Source: Cladorhizidae sp. MBARI D1340-BT2 (Eukaryota > Porifera > Demospongiae > Poecilosclerida > Cladorhizidae). Taken from it: a stretch of DNA of 64,000 nt. The DNA lies in NCBI GenBank assembly GCA_028752905.1, contig JAQNBH010000015.1, positions 18,580,110 through 18,644,109 of the forward strand. The letters are read 5' to 3'. Both the position numbers and the translations under genes were made by a program. This document shows positions 10,953 through 21,900 of this stretch, piece after piece (position 1 is the stretch's first letter; the number at the start of each line of letters is the position of its first letter). The notes beneath the pieces were generated by a model, which worked only from the letters and a program-made list of their open reading frames with translations, was not told the DNA's origin and ran no database searches.

Positions 10953-12345
10953 ATGTGTGCCACATTCAAGGCTACGGTCGCCGCCATCCTAATCATGCAG
11001 CACATATGCTCATCTGCTCCTACATCTGCTCCTACATCTGCTCCTACATCTTCTCCTACTACAGTTCATCACCCGGACCCCGAAATGTTGCAATATTTGG
11101 AGCAAGTGTTCGTAGATGCCAAGAGCTTGAACAGACCTCTCGTGCAGGGAGAATTGAACCTTTTACCTAGCGGGATGGATGGTTTTGCCAACACAGTTCG
11201 CTGCTTTTTCGGTGAGTAATAGGGACGGCGTTTTCATTTTTGTTGCGAGTTATTTCTGAGACATTCACATACTTTACGTTGGTTGCCCTTGACGTATTCT
11301 CGTTGTAGTAACATACTTACTAATCTGGCATTTTTGACATCATACAGTAAGACAAACACGTCTCCTAGTCACATGGCAACATCAGTATCAATTTCGCCTG
11401 CTACAGTATATCACGTTTTTGTTGTTGTTGTTCTATAGTTTACAGTTGATAATATCCTTCTCCACTTATTTAGACACCAATCGGTCGATGTCAGACAATT
11501 TTCGGATCCTCAAATTCAACTTGAGCTCACTAAGTTCGTTGGACCAAATTGCCTCTGTTCAGCTCGTCTTGAAACAGTCCAGCTCCACCACATCGTCCTA
11601 CACTTCATGGCTCTACGAAATCAAAGGTGATTCAACTAGGCAGGTCGATTTGCTCGATTCGGCGCAATATACTGGTCAATGGCACACACTGCAATTTAAG
11701 AAAGGAGACTCGATCAATGATGGAAGTCTGCACAGGAACTATCATCTAGCACTCACAATAACAACTGAGGAAGGCGAGCCTGTGGTACAAGATATCCTAA
11801 GAACCATCACGCCTATGATGTTGGTATATACCAATAGTCTAGATAGGCTCAGCCAGGAAATACAAAGCGAGATAATGAGGATCGAGGCAGAAAGAAGGGA
11901 GGGAAAAAATGACGAGGCTTCTCTGGTTAGTGAGGAGAATTGGCAGACCAAGCAAGAGAGCAAAAGAAGCACCGGTCAAGACGTCAATGCAGCAACACCG
12001 AGTCTTGATGAGCTGAAGAGTTTGCCATGTAGGAAACTAACAACACTGTCATCACTCAACAACCTCCAGCTGTTTGAAGCATACATCTTGACAGAACCTG
12101 CTGAATTCAAATTGTCCTTCTGCTATGGGACTTGCACCAATCCTCTTCAAGCTCGTCATGCTCGCTTGTACAACAACCATGCCAAGTTGGTGGCACTGGC
12201 TGATCCTGACCTGGCAAGAGAAGGAACTTCACCATGCTGCATTCCTGTTGAAATGACATACATCAAGTTGTTCTACAAGTCTACAATTAATGACGGAGCA
12301 TCTCTGACCACCTTTCCAACCGTTGTCTCCTGCGGGTGCATGTAA
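10953..12345 (+). CDS. TGF-beta superfamily ligand, copy A
   Basis: This encodes a secreted growth factor precursor of 376 residues in two exons, 10,953-11,211 and 11,474-12,345, joined at a phase-1 GT-AG intron of 262 bases. Residues 1-22 form a signal peptide, followed by a short SAPTSAPTSAPTS repeat. The propeptide runs to a likely basic cleavage site, ESKR (248-251), leaving a mature part of about 125 residues. The cystine-knot cysteines are C272, C303-x3-C307 (CYGTC), C341-C342, and C373-x-C375 at the very end (SCGCM). That is seven cysteines, as in BMP/activin-type ligands, without the two extra ones of TGF-beta proper. The usual W..W..AP.GY stretch after the first cysteine is missing, so the subfamily cannot be told. 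The start is the first ATG after a TATA box and is followed by a signal sequence. Tail to tail with STIP1. Confidence 0.92.
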
Positions 12346-12446
12346 AAAAAAAACCCTTTCATTCTGACATACATATTTGTTCCATATTCCTTCTGTTGTT
12401 GTATTGATTATAGGTGAAAATATACAATCCACTTACCACAATTAAC

Positions 12447-12471
12447 CCCCCCCCCCCCCCCCCCCCCCCAA
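12447..12471. repeat. Poly(C) then poly(A) tract
   Basis: About 23 C residues are followed by eight A residues, between the ligand stop codon and the STIP1 stop codon. Copy B (53,477-53,498) has a shorter C run. Tract length here is likely unreliable in any assembly. Confidence 0.8.
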
Positions 12472-13585
12472 AAAAAAACCCAGGGCTATATAACAACTAT
12501 ATATGACTAATTCAAATTGTGTTATTGTTCAGCGCAAAGAAATAAAACCAGAGTCTATGAGTTTTTGTATGTTGGATGCAATTTCTGGATTCTTCAGATG
12601 GCTGCAGAACACATAGACAGGGAAGTATAGGATAGCATATATATATTAGAGAAGAAAGGCAGGAGGAAAGCGCGAGGGAGAGAAGAGCGATATAAATGGC
12701 GGAGAGAATTATGAAATCACAATAGAAGACAGAAAGAGGTAAATAATGTAATTGACACGAATGCAGAAGGACTAAATATGACAAGCACACACCTCACACC
12801 AGCCTTGCTTGACTTACTCTCTGAGTGCCTCTGGTTGAGACTGCATCTGCTGTAGGATCAGTTGCATGGCAGGGTCATTTAAAATAGCTTGCACCTGTGG
12901 GTCGTGCATGGCAGCCTTCCGCCGTGTCTCGGGGTCATCCTGTACAATACACTGAGTGATGCCATCTCGTGCTTCCTGCAACAGGGACACACAGAAAACA
13001 CATGTACGACAACCGAAAACAGGATCAGCATAAGGAGAGCTTTTGTAGGGGGGATGAGTGCAAGTCACTGTCATCAACACCACCCCACAGTGCAACAGTC
13101 GTGTCATAGAATAAGGTAGATGGAACAGGGTCAACATAAATACTTGGAATAGGGCCCAGCAACTCAAATGTGTCGAGTTGTTGGCCCTTAAATTCCATGT
13201 ATACACAAGTGAACTGAAGATTTAAAAAAAAATCACTTTTCTTTGTCTGATAGGCTAATGTGCTATACACCAGATCGGTCATAAATCACTGCATTTCGTG
13301 TAAAACGTGTTGCCAAGAAGTACTAACATGATGCATTTCCCTCCTCCCATTCGCCCCGATGAAGACAAAAGCATTGGTTGAATGAAAAGCTGGCCAAAAA
13401 ATATAAAAAGCTGATTTAATCCTCCCACCGCCAGTATAAAAATCAGTAGTTTAGAAATGTAACTAGCAACCAGATCGCCCATGAATTGACCAACATATTA
13501 TTGCCTAAGTTTAGTTGCCTAGAAACTAAACCACAAAACGTGAATCTGTTTATAATAGTTTTTCACTTTTTACTTCATTAATAGA

Positions 13586-14169
13586 TTGGAGGATAGGAAG
13601 GTAGTGGAGGAGGAGGAGAGGAAGGTAATGGTGGAGGAGGAGAGGAAGGTAGTGGAGGAGGAGGAGAGGAAGATAGTGGAGGAGGAGGAGAGAAGGTAGT
13701 GGAGGAGGAGGATAGGAAGGTAGTGGAGGAGGAGAGGAAGGTAGTGGAGGAGGAGAGAAGGTAATGGAGGAGGAGAGAAGGTAGTGGAGGAGGAGGAGAG
13801 GAAGGTAGTAGAGGAGGAGGATAGGAAGGTAGTAGAGGAGGAGGATAGGAAGGTAGTGGAGGAGGAGAGAAGGTAGTGGAGGAGGAGAGAAGGTAATGGA
13901 GGAGGAGAGAAGGTAGTGGAGGAGGAGGAGAGGAAGGTAGTAGAGGAGGAGGAGAGGAAGGTAGTAGAGGAGGAGGATAGGAAGGTAGTAGAGGAGGAGG
14001 ATAGGAAGGTAGTAGAGGAGGAGGAGAGGAAGGTAGTAGAGGAGGAGGATAGGAAGGTAGTGGAGGAGGAGGAGAGGAAGGTAGTAGAGGAGGAGGATAG
14101 GAAGGTAGTAGAGGAGGAGGATAGCAAGGTAGTGGAGGAGGAGGAGAGGAAGGTAGTGGAGGAGGAGAG
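13586..14169. repeat. GGA-rich minisatellite in STIP1 intron, long allele
   Basis: Units of 21-24 bases of the form GTAGTGGAGGAGGAGAGGAA are repeated for 584 bases. The copy B array (54,674-54,953) is 280 bases. The purine-only strand gives long open frames in all directions, which are artefacts of the repeat. Confidence 0.95.
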
Positions 14170-15381
14170 TACAAGGGAGAAGAAGAAGCTGGTGGAGAGA
14201 GTAAACTGAACCATTTGGGCATACAGATTCCAAAGTCTGAGGCAGAACCGATCACAGAGGGTTATTTAGCTACACAAAATCATAATGGCTAGAGCTAGGT
14301 AGCTCGAGTGTTCAAGCTATCACTGCACCAATTAAAAATAATAAATATAATACTATAGCTGTCTATGAAAATTCTTCCATTGATGAACTACATCTATACT
14401 TATCTTGAAACTGATCTACTGAATCACTATCATCTTATACTACATCAGAAACAACAGCTATACCCATATCCCAGCATCTTCTTCATCACTGCTCTTGCTG
14501 TCAGAGAGGGTGAAGTCGACATCAAACAGCAGCTGTTTGACCGAACAGTAATGTCGTCTTTTCAGACTCACAATTTCAACTTTGACCCCATTATAACCTT
14601 AGTCACATAATATTCATTCATTGTTTGATAGAACAATCCCACGTAAAAAAAAGAAAAGAAATATTGATGCAAGCGGGCGGGTTTTTTTTGTGGTGTGTGA
14701 GTGGGTTAATTAGAAAAAGCTAAATTCTTAATAAAGTCTGCAGAAAATAACATACAAACTCAAGCATGCATGGAATAGGCAATAAATTTAAAAACATCAC
14801 CCGACAAGCGAGCTATTATGAAGACTCACCGCACAATTGGAATCAAGATTGACTGCTATTTGGAAAGATTGCCTAGCTTTGAGATAATCTTTCAACGCAA
14901 GAAGGGCATGACCTTTCTGGATATAACCCTTCACTGTGAAAATGTAAAATACAAACAATAATTCAAAAACAAAAGCACCGTTGTCATCATTGAGCTCACC
15001 AAACTTGGGATCAAGAGTGATACACTCATCGCAATCCTACAGCCAACAGATAATAAAATGTTTTAAATGGCATACAAAAGAAAGGGGAAAATAATTAAAC
15101 ATGGATATTGCAACATATGGATATTGCATTGTCTCCTTTTTTTATTGTTACTTAACATTTTGCATGCCAATAACAATTAGCCTAATATAGTCCTCCATGT
15201 TATTATTGCCTAGCCCCCCTACCTCCCTATTTTGAGCTAGAATACCTCCCTATTTAAGGCTGAGTTAGCTTGTTCTACACCTCCTTCTCTAATTGGTAAT
15301 ATTGTCTACTTTTGTTCTTGTTCACCGTCTAAAAATTAAAAGGTCTGGAAGATAGAGCAGAAGAGTTCCTTACAATAACTT

Positions 15382-15439
15382 TCTCAATAATTAACTTACA
15401 CTTTCGGCATTTAAACTAGATGCTCTAGCCTTCATCAGG
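15382..15439. mobile_element. Half of the fold-back MITE family at 3,481
   Basis: CTCAATAATTAACTT and AACTAGATGCTCTAGCCTTC match the left half of the 3,481-3,614 element. The right half is missing. The copy B equivalent (56,171-56,215) has lost the middle as well. Confidence 0.6.
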
Positions 15440-15499
15440 ACTCACATGAGCTTATAGCTAGCTATCCACCACGTGATACAAACCACGTGGTGGATGTGA

Positions 15500-15720
15500 A
15501 CCGGATGTGGCAAAAATACAATAAAGATAATAATAATAGCAAATAATAAATAATAAATGAATAATAAATAAATAACAATAAAAAATATATAAATAAAATA
15601 ATAATAACAATATAATAATAGTATAATAAAAAATACAAAAAATAAGATAACAAAATAAACAAACAAACAAATAAATATAAATAAAAAACGCTCGATTATT
15701 CGATAATTAAAATATTAACA
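15500..15720. repeat. A/T-rich low-complexity tract
   Basis: AATA/AATAA-type repeats run for about 200 bases in the STIP1 intron. Copy B (56,330-56,480) is similar with several indels. Confidence 0.8.
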
Positions 15721-16380
15721 AAGAATGATAAATAACTGAACACAGAGAAAAATTATGGTGGTCATGGTTTCAAGTTCAGGCTCTTGTGAGTGGCCACCCA
15801 GCAACAGCTTCTACTCCCACACACCTTCTTTGTTTCATGGCCTTTGGAGATCCCCTAGAGACCTAATAAGCTATTCAGCTTAGCTTAGAAGACTTCATCT
15901 GTGATTTTGAAGCACTATGGATGTTAGTACTAACCAGTTAGTCTGTAAGCACTGGCTATCACTCAGAAGTGTTGAGTCTCCTGGCACCACTGGTTAGCTA
16001 GCTCTAGATTGTGTCTTACATGGTCTTTTGGATATGGAAACAAATTACAGCAGCTAGCAAACCTTGTACTGTAGCCAACCCTCCCATTGTAGCTACTGCT
16101 GCCTACACACTTAACAAGAAGCCTAAATGATGTTATAGGAGTCTATATATAGATATATTAGGTGGTCTAATATTAAAGTTCCTTGAAGAAAATTGAAAAA
16201 ATTAAAAAAAGAAGAACACAAAAATACAGACAATTGGGATGATTTTTAGTAGCACCTGGAAATTCTCATAATCAATATAAAATTGTACCACCACGTGATA
16301 ATCAATTGTGATACAGGAGGTACCAACCATGCTCACAGGAAGTGACTAGGGGAGCCTATTATCCCATCCCACCCCATAAA

Positions 16381-16385
16381 AAAAA

Positions 16386-16418
<33 letters not shown>

Positions 16419-16425
16419 TTTTTTA
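16381..16425. repeat. (AT)n microsatellite
   Basis: Alternating AT tracts interrupted by a C, then T residues. The copy B tract is much shorter (57,390-57,407). Confidence 0.8.
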
Positions 16426-16824
16426 ATCGTCTCTTGTGAACCTCGTGCAAAGATCTCTTTGATGCATTATGTCACTTGATCTAGACAATGATCCTTTGAC
16501 CACAAAGAATCCAGAAGTTAGAGCTGGCTCGAGGAGAGGAATTGCCAGGTATTTTCATGACTAACCCAGTGCCTCTTCCAACCTCAACAGAATCACTCAA
16601 GCCTAAAAGAGAGGGCGGGGTGGTGAGTCGCAAGGAATCCTCCCCCCCATCTCAAGATCAGAGCGATTCATAGGCGACTGTGAGAGTCAGCTATATAAAA
16701 ATTTATTTTAAAAAGTCGGCCATTAAACAAATATATTGTGCTACAGGAGACATGCGCGGAGTAAAGAGTATGTTTAGCACCACAGGTATGTACATAATAA
16801 TTGTGATGATGTCTGAGTTAGCAG

Positions 16825-17483
16825 TTAACTCTCTCACCGTCGGGTTTGTAGAGCACTAGTCTAAATTGAAAACTGTTATAGTTAAAAATTAATATAAAAT
16901 CTGGCTGGTTCACAATCTGCTACTAGGCCATTGCGTCGCATCACTTCTAGCTGTTCACAATAACAGAGTCGCCGCTTGAGCAAACTTGAACTTTCACCCA
17001 ACAGGAACCCTTCCCATTAATTAACGGATGCCAGTGCTCATGTCATTCGTGCATCCCATATACTAGGGAAAGTTCTCACTGCTTCGATCAGCCTTTCGTT
17101 GTCCGTTCAGATTTGAAATCACCAGCTTTTACTGAAAAAATCAAAATAAAGCACACCAGAATGACGAAAAACTCAAATAAATGCACACCATGATGCAATC
17201 GCAGGTCACGATGCAGCTCGAATAGAACTTGATTCCATTCAAGATGGCGACGCAATTTTGTGTTTACAATATTTAAAAACGATGCATTGCATCGCTTGAA
17301 TGTTTTACATATTGTTGAATCAGTCCTTTACTTGCAGCTCTTGCAATGTTATCTGTTAGAAACTTACTTGACAGTCATTGTGGCCAAATTTTATGAGCCA
17401 CACACTGACCACACGCCATGAATATCATTATGTTTTTATAATGCCACGGAGCCAGGTGGCTCCTACGATGGTGAGAGGGTTAA
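16825..17483. mobile_element. piggyBac-like MITE with TTAA ends
   Basis: The element starts TTAACTCTCTCACCGTCG and ends CGATGGTGAGAGGGTTAA. These are inverted repeats bounded by TTAA, the target of piggyBac-type elements. It has no coding capacity. A GGCTGGTTCACAAT end of another element type lies inside, near 16,906. Copy B has the same left end near 60,996 but diverges before the right end. The right terminus has been amplified into the minisatellite that follows. Confidence 0.65.
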
Positions 17484-17815
17484 CCAAGCTTGCGACAGTG
17501 AGAGGGTTAACCAAGCTTGCAACGGTGAGAGGGTTAACCAAGCTTGCGACAGTTAGAGGGTTAACCAAGCTTGCAACGGTGAGAGGGTTAACCAAGCTTG
17601 CAACGGTGAGAGGGTTAACCAAGCTTGCAATGGTGAGAGGGTTAACCAAGCTTGCAACGGTGAGAGGGTTAACCAAGCCTTGCAACGGTGAGAGGGTTAA
17701 CCAAGCTTGAAATGGTGAGAGGGTTAACCAAGCTTGCAATGGTGAGAGGGTTAACCAAGCTTGAAATGGTGAGAGGGTTAACCAAGATTGCAATGGTGAG
17801 AGGGTTAACCAAGCT
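17465..17815. repeat. 27-bp minisatellite built from a transposon end
   Basis: About 13 units of 27 bases, each containing GGTGAGAGGGTTAACCAAGC. The GGTGAGAGGG-TTAA part of each unit is the right terminus and target site of the MITE ending at 17,483. The array looks like a tandem expansion of transposon end plus flank. Confidence 0.9.
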
Positions 17816-18538
17816 ATTTCGATTATACATATCTTGACCTTTGATTGTTGAATATAGCTTAGATGAGAGGAGGAATAATGGTGGAACCAAGTGCGAAGTA
17901 AGGTTCTATTGGTAGTACAACATTATAGAACGTCTTACGAAATAAATACTAATCGACTAGTCTTAGAAAATGAATGATTACTGTGAATTTATAACGGCAG
18001 AGAAATGGGAATTTCCTGTCCCTACAGTATAAGGAACTCACACTGGGAAGGATTGTCACGAATCTGTATCATGTTGGAGGTTATGGCCACAACCCTTTGA
18101 GTGACCTGTATGTTGTCGTTTGTTTTCATTTTGGTAAAGCTGTTGGTAATCTGATCACATTTCTTGAATACTGTTGGTAATCTGATGAGGATGCTAAGCA
18201 GAGCTGCTTGTTGCTATATGTGCTTGTATGGGGTCTGTGGTTGTATTTGTCTGGGGTCTCTGTGTGGTGTGCTTGTGTGTGTGAAGATGCATATGATATT
18301 TGTATTTCTCTGATGTCCACATTGACTCTTGTACGTCATTAATTAAGCCCCCAGTGTATATATGATGAGGTTGAACTGTCCAGCATGTCTGTCTTGGAAT
18401 AGTCAGTGCTGGCTGTCTGCATGCACACACACACACACACACACAGTGCCCAGTCTCCTCTTCCCCCAGTAGTTTAGTCTGAGGACAATCCCTTGCTATT
18501 GATGTCCAAAGTTGTTGGGTCCCATCTAATCATTAGCC
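17816..18538. other. No gene recognised
   Basis: I searched this stretch for upstream CCT4 exons (the segment before the RDAMNE block) and found none. It ends with a (CA)n tract at 18,424-18,445. Confidence 0.4.
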
Positions 18539-18835
18539 TTATATCCCCAGCCCTAGCCCTAGCCTTATATCCCCAGCCCTAGCCCTAGCCTTATATCCCT
18601 AGCCCTAGCCTTATATCCCCAGCCCTAGCTCTAGCCTTATATCCCCAGCCCTAGACCTAGCCTTATATCCCCAGCCCTAGCCCTAGCCTTATATCCCCAA
18701 CCCTAGCCCTAGCCTTATCCCAGCCCTAGCCCTAGCCTTATATCCCTAGCCCTAGCCTTATATCCCCAGCCCTAGCCCTAGCCTTATATCCCCAGCTCTA
18801 GCCCTAGCTCTAGCCCTAGCTCTAGCCCTAATCCT
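18539..18835. repeat. AGCCCTAGCCCTAGCCTTAT minisatellite
   Basis: About 26-base units combining AGCCCTAGCCCTAGCC with TTATATCCCC, repeated about eleven times with decay at the right end. It resembles telomere-type sequence only superficially, because the core is CCCTAG rather than CCCTAA. Confidence 0.9.
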
Positions 18836-18969
18836 GGTCTTATATTCCAAGCTCTAGCCAGCTAGAATGGTCGTCCGTAGGTAGTTCCAAGGTTCCCCAC
18901 AGCATACTTGGCTGGTATGTCACCTACAAATGTGTACTAAATGTGTTCCATTTCTGTCTCAACTTTCAG

Positions 18970-21900
18970 GGACGCCATGAACGAAATAGCTCTCCATTTC
19001 TTAGCCAAGATGAAGATTCAAGTATCCTCTACACAACCAACATGCAAGTATAGAGAGGGAGGACATTGAGTTCATATGCAAGGTACTGGCATGCTCAGTT
19101 GGTCGAGACAGGTACACATGATGATGCACATGTGCTGTTGCTGGTGTAATGAGCGTGCTCACTGTGTGAAGTGGTGAAAGCCTCTCTTTATGTATACTGT
19201 ATTATATGCATGTCTGATCGTAGAGAAGGGTCACTTGTACAGAATAATCAAACTTGAGTTATTGGGTATCAGACAAAATTACCTACAGAATAGAACTTGA
19301 AACAGTTTGTAACTCAATCTCAAACAAAAGGCAGAGGCTAAGCATCAGTGGTAGATACAGGCACATGACTTGGCAGTGGTAGACAGAGGCACATGACTTG
19401 GCAGTGGTACACACAGGCACATGACTTGGCAGTGGTACACACAGGCACATGACTTGGTAGTGGTGGACACAGGCACATGACTTGGCAGTGGTAGATACAG
19501 GCACATGACTTGGCAGTGGTACACACAGGCACATGACTTGGCAGTGGTACATACAGGCACATGACTTGGCAGTGGTACACACAGGCACATGACTTGGCAG
19601 TGGTGGACACAGGCACATGACTTGGCAGTGGTAGATACAGGCACATGACTTGGCAGTGGTGGACACAGGCACATGACTTGGCAGTGGTGGACACAGGCAC
19701 ATGACTTGGCAGTGGTGGACACAGGCACATGACTTGGCAGTGGTGGACACAGGCACATGACTTGGAAGTCAATTAAAAAAAGGGGGAAATGGATTTCTGT
19801 ACAATTGAACCATTTCATAGACGCTAGAAGACAATGCTGGGGGGATTGTAAATACCAAGGGATTCATAATTCACGGGGGTGCAAAAAGAGAAAAATCTTG
19901 TTGGGGGTGGGAAGAGTGAGAGATATATCCTAATTTTAGTCAAGTCTAGGATAATCCAAAACATTACGAGTTAGTTTACTGCACTCTGCATACACCCACT
20001 CTGTGCTCTGCATACACCCACTCTGTGCTCTGCATACACCTACACTGTGCTCTGCATACACCCACAATGTGCTCTGCATGCACCCACTCTGTGCTCTGCA
20101 TACACCTACATTGTGCTCTGTACACCCATTATAGAGCTCCTTTACTTGTGTGTGTGCATGTGTGTGTGTGTGTGTGTGCTCCCATGCACAGACTGTTGGC
20201 TGTCGTCCAGTGGCCAGTTTGGACCACTTCCTGCCCGAGCATTTGGGAAGTGCAGCCTTGGTGGAGGAAGTTGCTATGGGCGTCAGCAAAGTGGTCAAGG
20301 TGAGAGCTGAGATCACATGACTTGCATGCGGCTCTCTTTTGCCAGCATCGTTGGCATGGAACCCAAGAGTTGATGAGTCCGTTTTGTAGAGGTGGCCCAC
20401 ACTGTAGGTCAGATGAAGTATAGAGATGTTCCTCTCTGAGAGCTCCATGACGTCGACATTATCCATTGCCGAGTGAATCGAATCCCTTAGTAGGGAGGTG
20501 GATAATTTGGTATTGCTGCGCATTGCATGCGTATGTATGTGTGTATGTATATCATCCGTTAAAAATATATGAACGGGTTACCCGTCAAATAAAAGCGGGC
20601 TTGTGTAAACTGGAAATGGTCGTCATGGCGAAGGGCCATGTGGAGACAACGGCAGCAGATTCGAGGCTATGGGAAAGAAAATTTGCACAGGCATGTGAGG
20701 ATGGCTGCACGGTGACCAGCTGGCAGGAAAGAATGCTGGAGTTTCATTCAGCTGACATGCTCTAGGCTGTGTTGCACAAGGCTAAGGACATTAGTGGGTG
20801 GTGAGCAGCTTTTGTGTGTGCAAACACCGAGTTCATGGATGTAGAAAGGACAGCTGCTCAATAGAGGAGAGATGTGCTAATGATAGAGACCATTGTCGAG
20901 AGTGTGCAAACTATCACTAACGAGTTCTTTTCAGCTTCTACATGGTCTTCCCTTGAGTACTCTGAGAATCCCCTGCAGAAAGTACTTCCTGATGAGCTCA
21001 CTCTTAGTGTAGTGTGCTCCCCATCTTCAAGGGAAGCTGCTGCCAAGCTAGAAATTCTTCTCACAGCCACATTTCTTCATGCACATATCAGTTTCAGAAT
21101 TTGCCATCCCATTTGATGTTGCTGGGCATGAAGTTGTTAAGCCTTGCAGTTGTGAGGATTATGACTACTTGCCTATATCACAAGCCAAAGTCCTTCCTGG
21201 TGCCATCCTGGTGCCATCGATGGATCAGCACTGTGTTAGGCCTTCAATACTAGGGCTGGGACAATGGCCAGAGCAATGCAATTTAACAATGCAAGTATTT
21301 CAAGTTCCTCCCATGCAGATCATTAGGTTAGAAGACAATTCTTTCTTTCCATTGCACCTTCATTCCCCACTCCCTGTCTTGCATTTGGCAGTGAATTTAT
21401 ATACTTTGTACTAGAGTACTACACGTGGACATGTAACTTACTACACTAACAGTGGATTACAATAAACAGAGAAATATTCAGTTGGCTTCTTCTGAGTGGC
21501 CTCTTCTGAGTGTTGGTGGTGAGTCAGTTCTTTGTGCTTACAGTACAGTATACTGTAGGCTTGGTTTTCAACTGTGAACACTGTCTTGGGAATTTAAGTC
21601 CATAGAAGTACTTGTATACGCACCACAAACAGCTACTTGGGTTGCTACTGTGTGTGCAAACTATATGGCAGAACTTTGGAACTGGCAAGCCTGGTGGTAT
21701 ATTAATGCTAATCTCCATTGGATTAGGATGGTTAGGCCATCTTTTATATAGCTCTGTGAGTGTGCTTTATTTGGGCACTAAAATTGTAAGTATTGTAGGT
21801 ACAGTATCACCTAAAGTGCGTGCATCAAAGGATCCCGAGATCTCCATCTCCAAAAACTCACGAGGTCACTCATTGAAAACAGTGTAAGTGTCCTGTTGCC

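Larger units (their letters stand above)
12529..16270 (-). pseudogene. STIP1: STIP1/Hop 3' exons, damaged copy A
   Basis: STIP1 (Hop) bridges HSP70 and HSP90 in the cytosol through TPR repeats. Reading leftwards, exons lie at 15,000-15,036 ([12 protein letters not shown]), 14,830-14,933 ([15 protein letters not shown], a TPR repeat), 12,818-12,975 (the aspartate/proline-rich DP2 region, [16 protein letters not shown]) and 12,529-12,601 ([19 protein letters not shown] to the stop). Phases agree throughout. The next upstream exon, intact in copy B at 57,147-57,271, is almost gone: a deletion of about 185 bases leaves 18 bases of it near 16,252-16,269, and the acceptor TTAG now reads TTAT. In the 104-base exon three of four differences from copy B change the protein (R to Q, A to S, D to N), at positions usually conserved in TPRs. 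This copy should not give a normal protein. Upstream exons are not in the window. Confidence 0.85.
1..17235. repeat. Copy A of a large direct duplication
   Basis: This stretch matches 41,867-61,410 almost base for base, starting at an offset of 41,866. Both copies carry the same ligand gene, STIP1 3' exons, fold-back elements and simple repeats in the same order. Copy A alone has the hAT element at 7,480-10,383 and a longer GGA-rich tandem repeat. It lacks about 2 kb found at 45,663-47,703 and most of one STIP1 exon. The match is lost near 17,235, inside nested transposon sequence. The left limit is unknown because the window begins inside the match. Confidence 0.95.

Noticed and set aside
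13550..14255. Overlapping 214-227-codon Ser/Leu/Pro frames on the minus strand
   Set aside because: GGA-rich minisatellite in a STIP1 intron whose length differs twofold between copies.
18539..18835. Telomere or interstitial telomeric repeat
   Set aside because: The unit is CCCTAG with TTATATCCCC insertions, not a uniform CCCTAA repeat. It is an intronic minisatellite.
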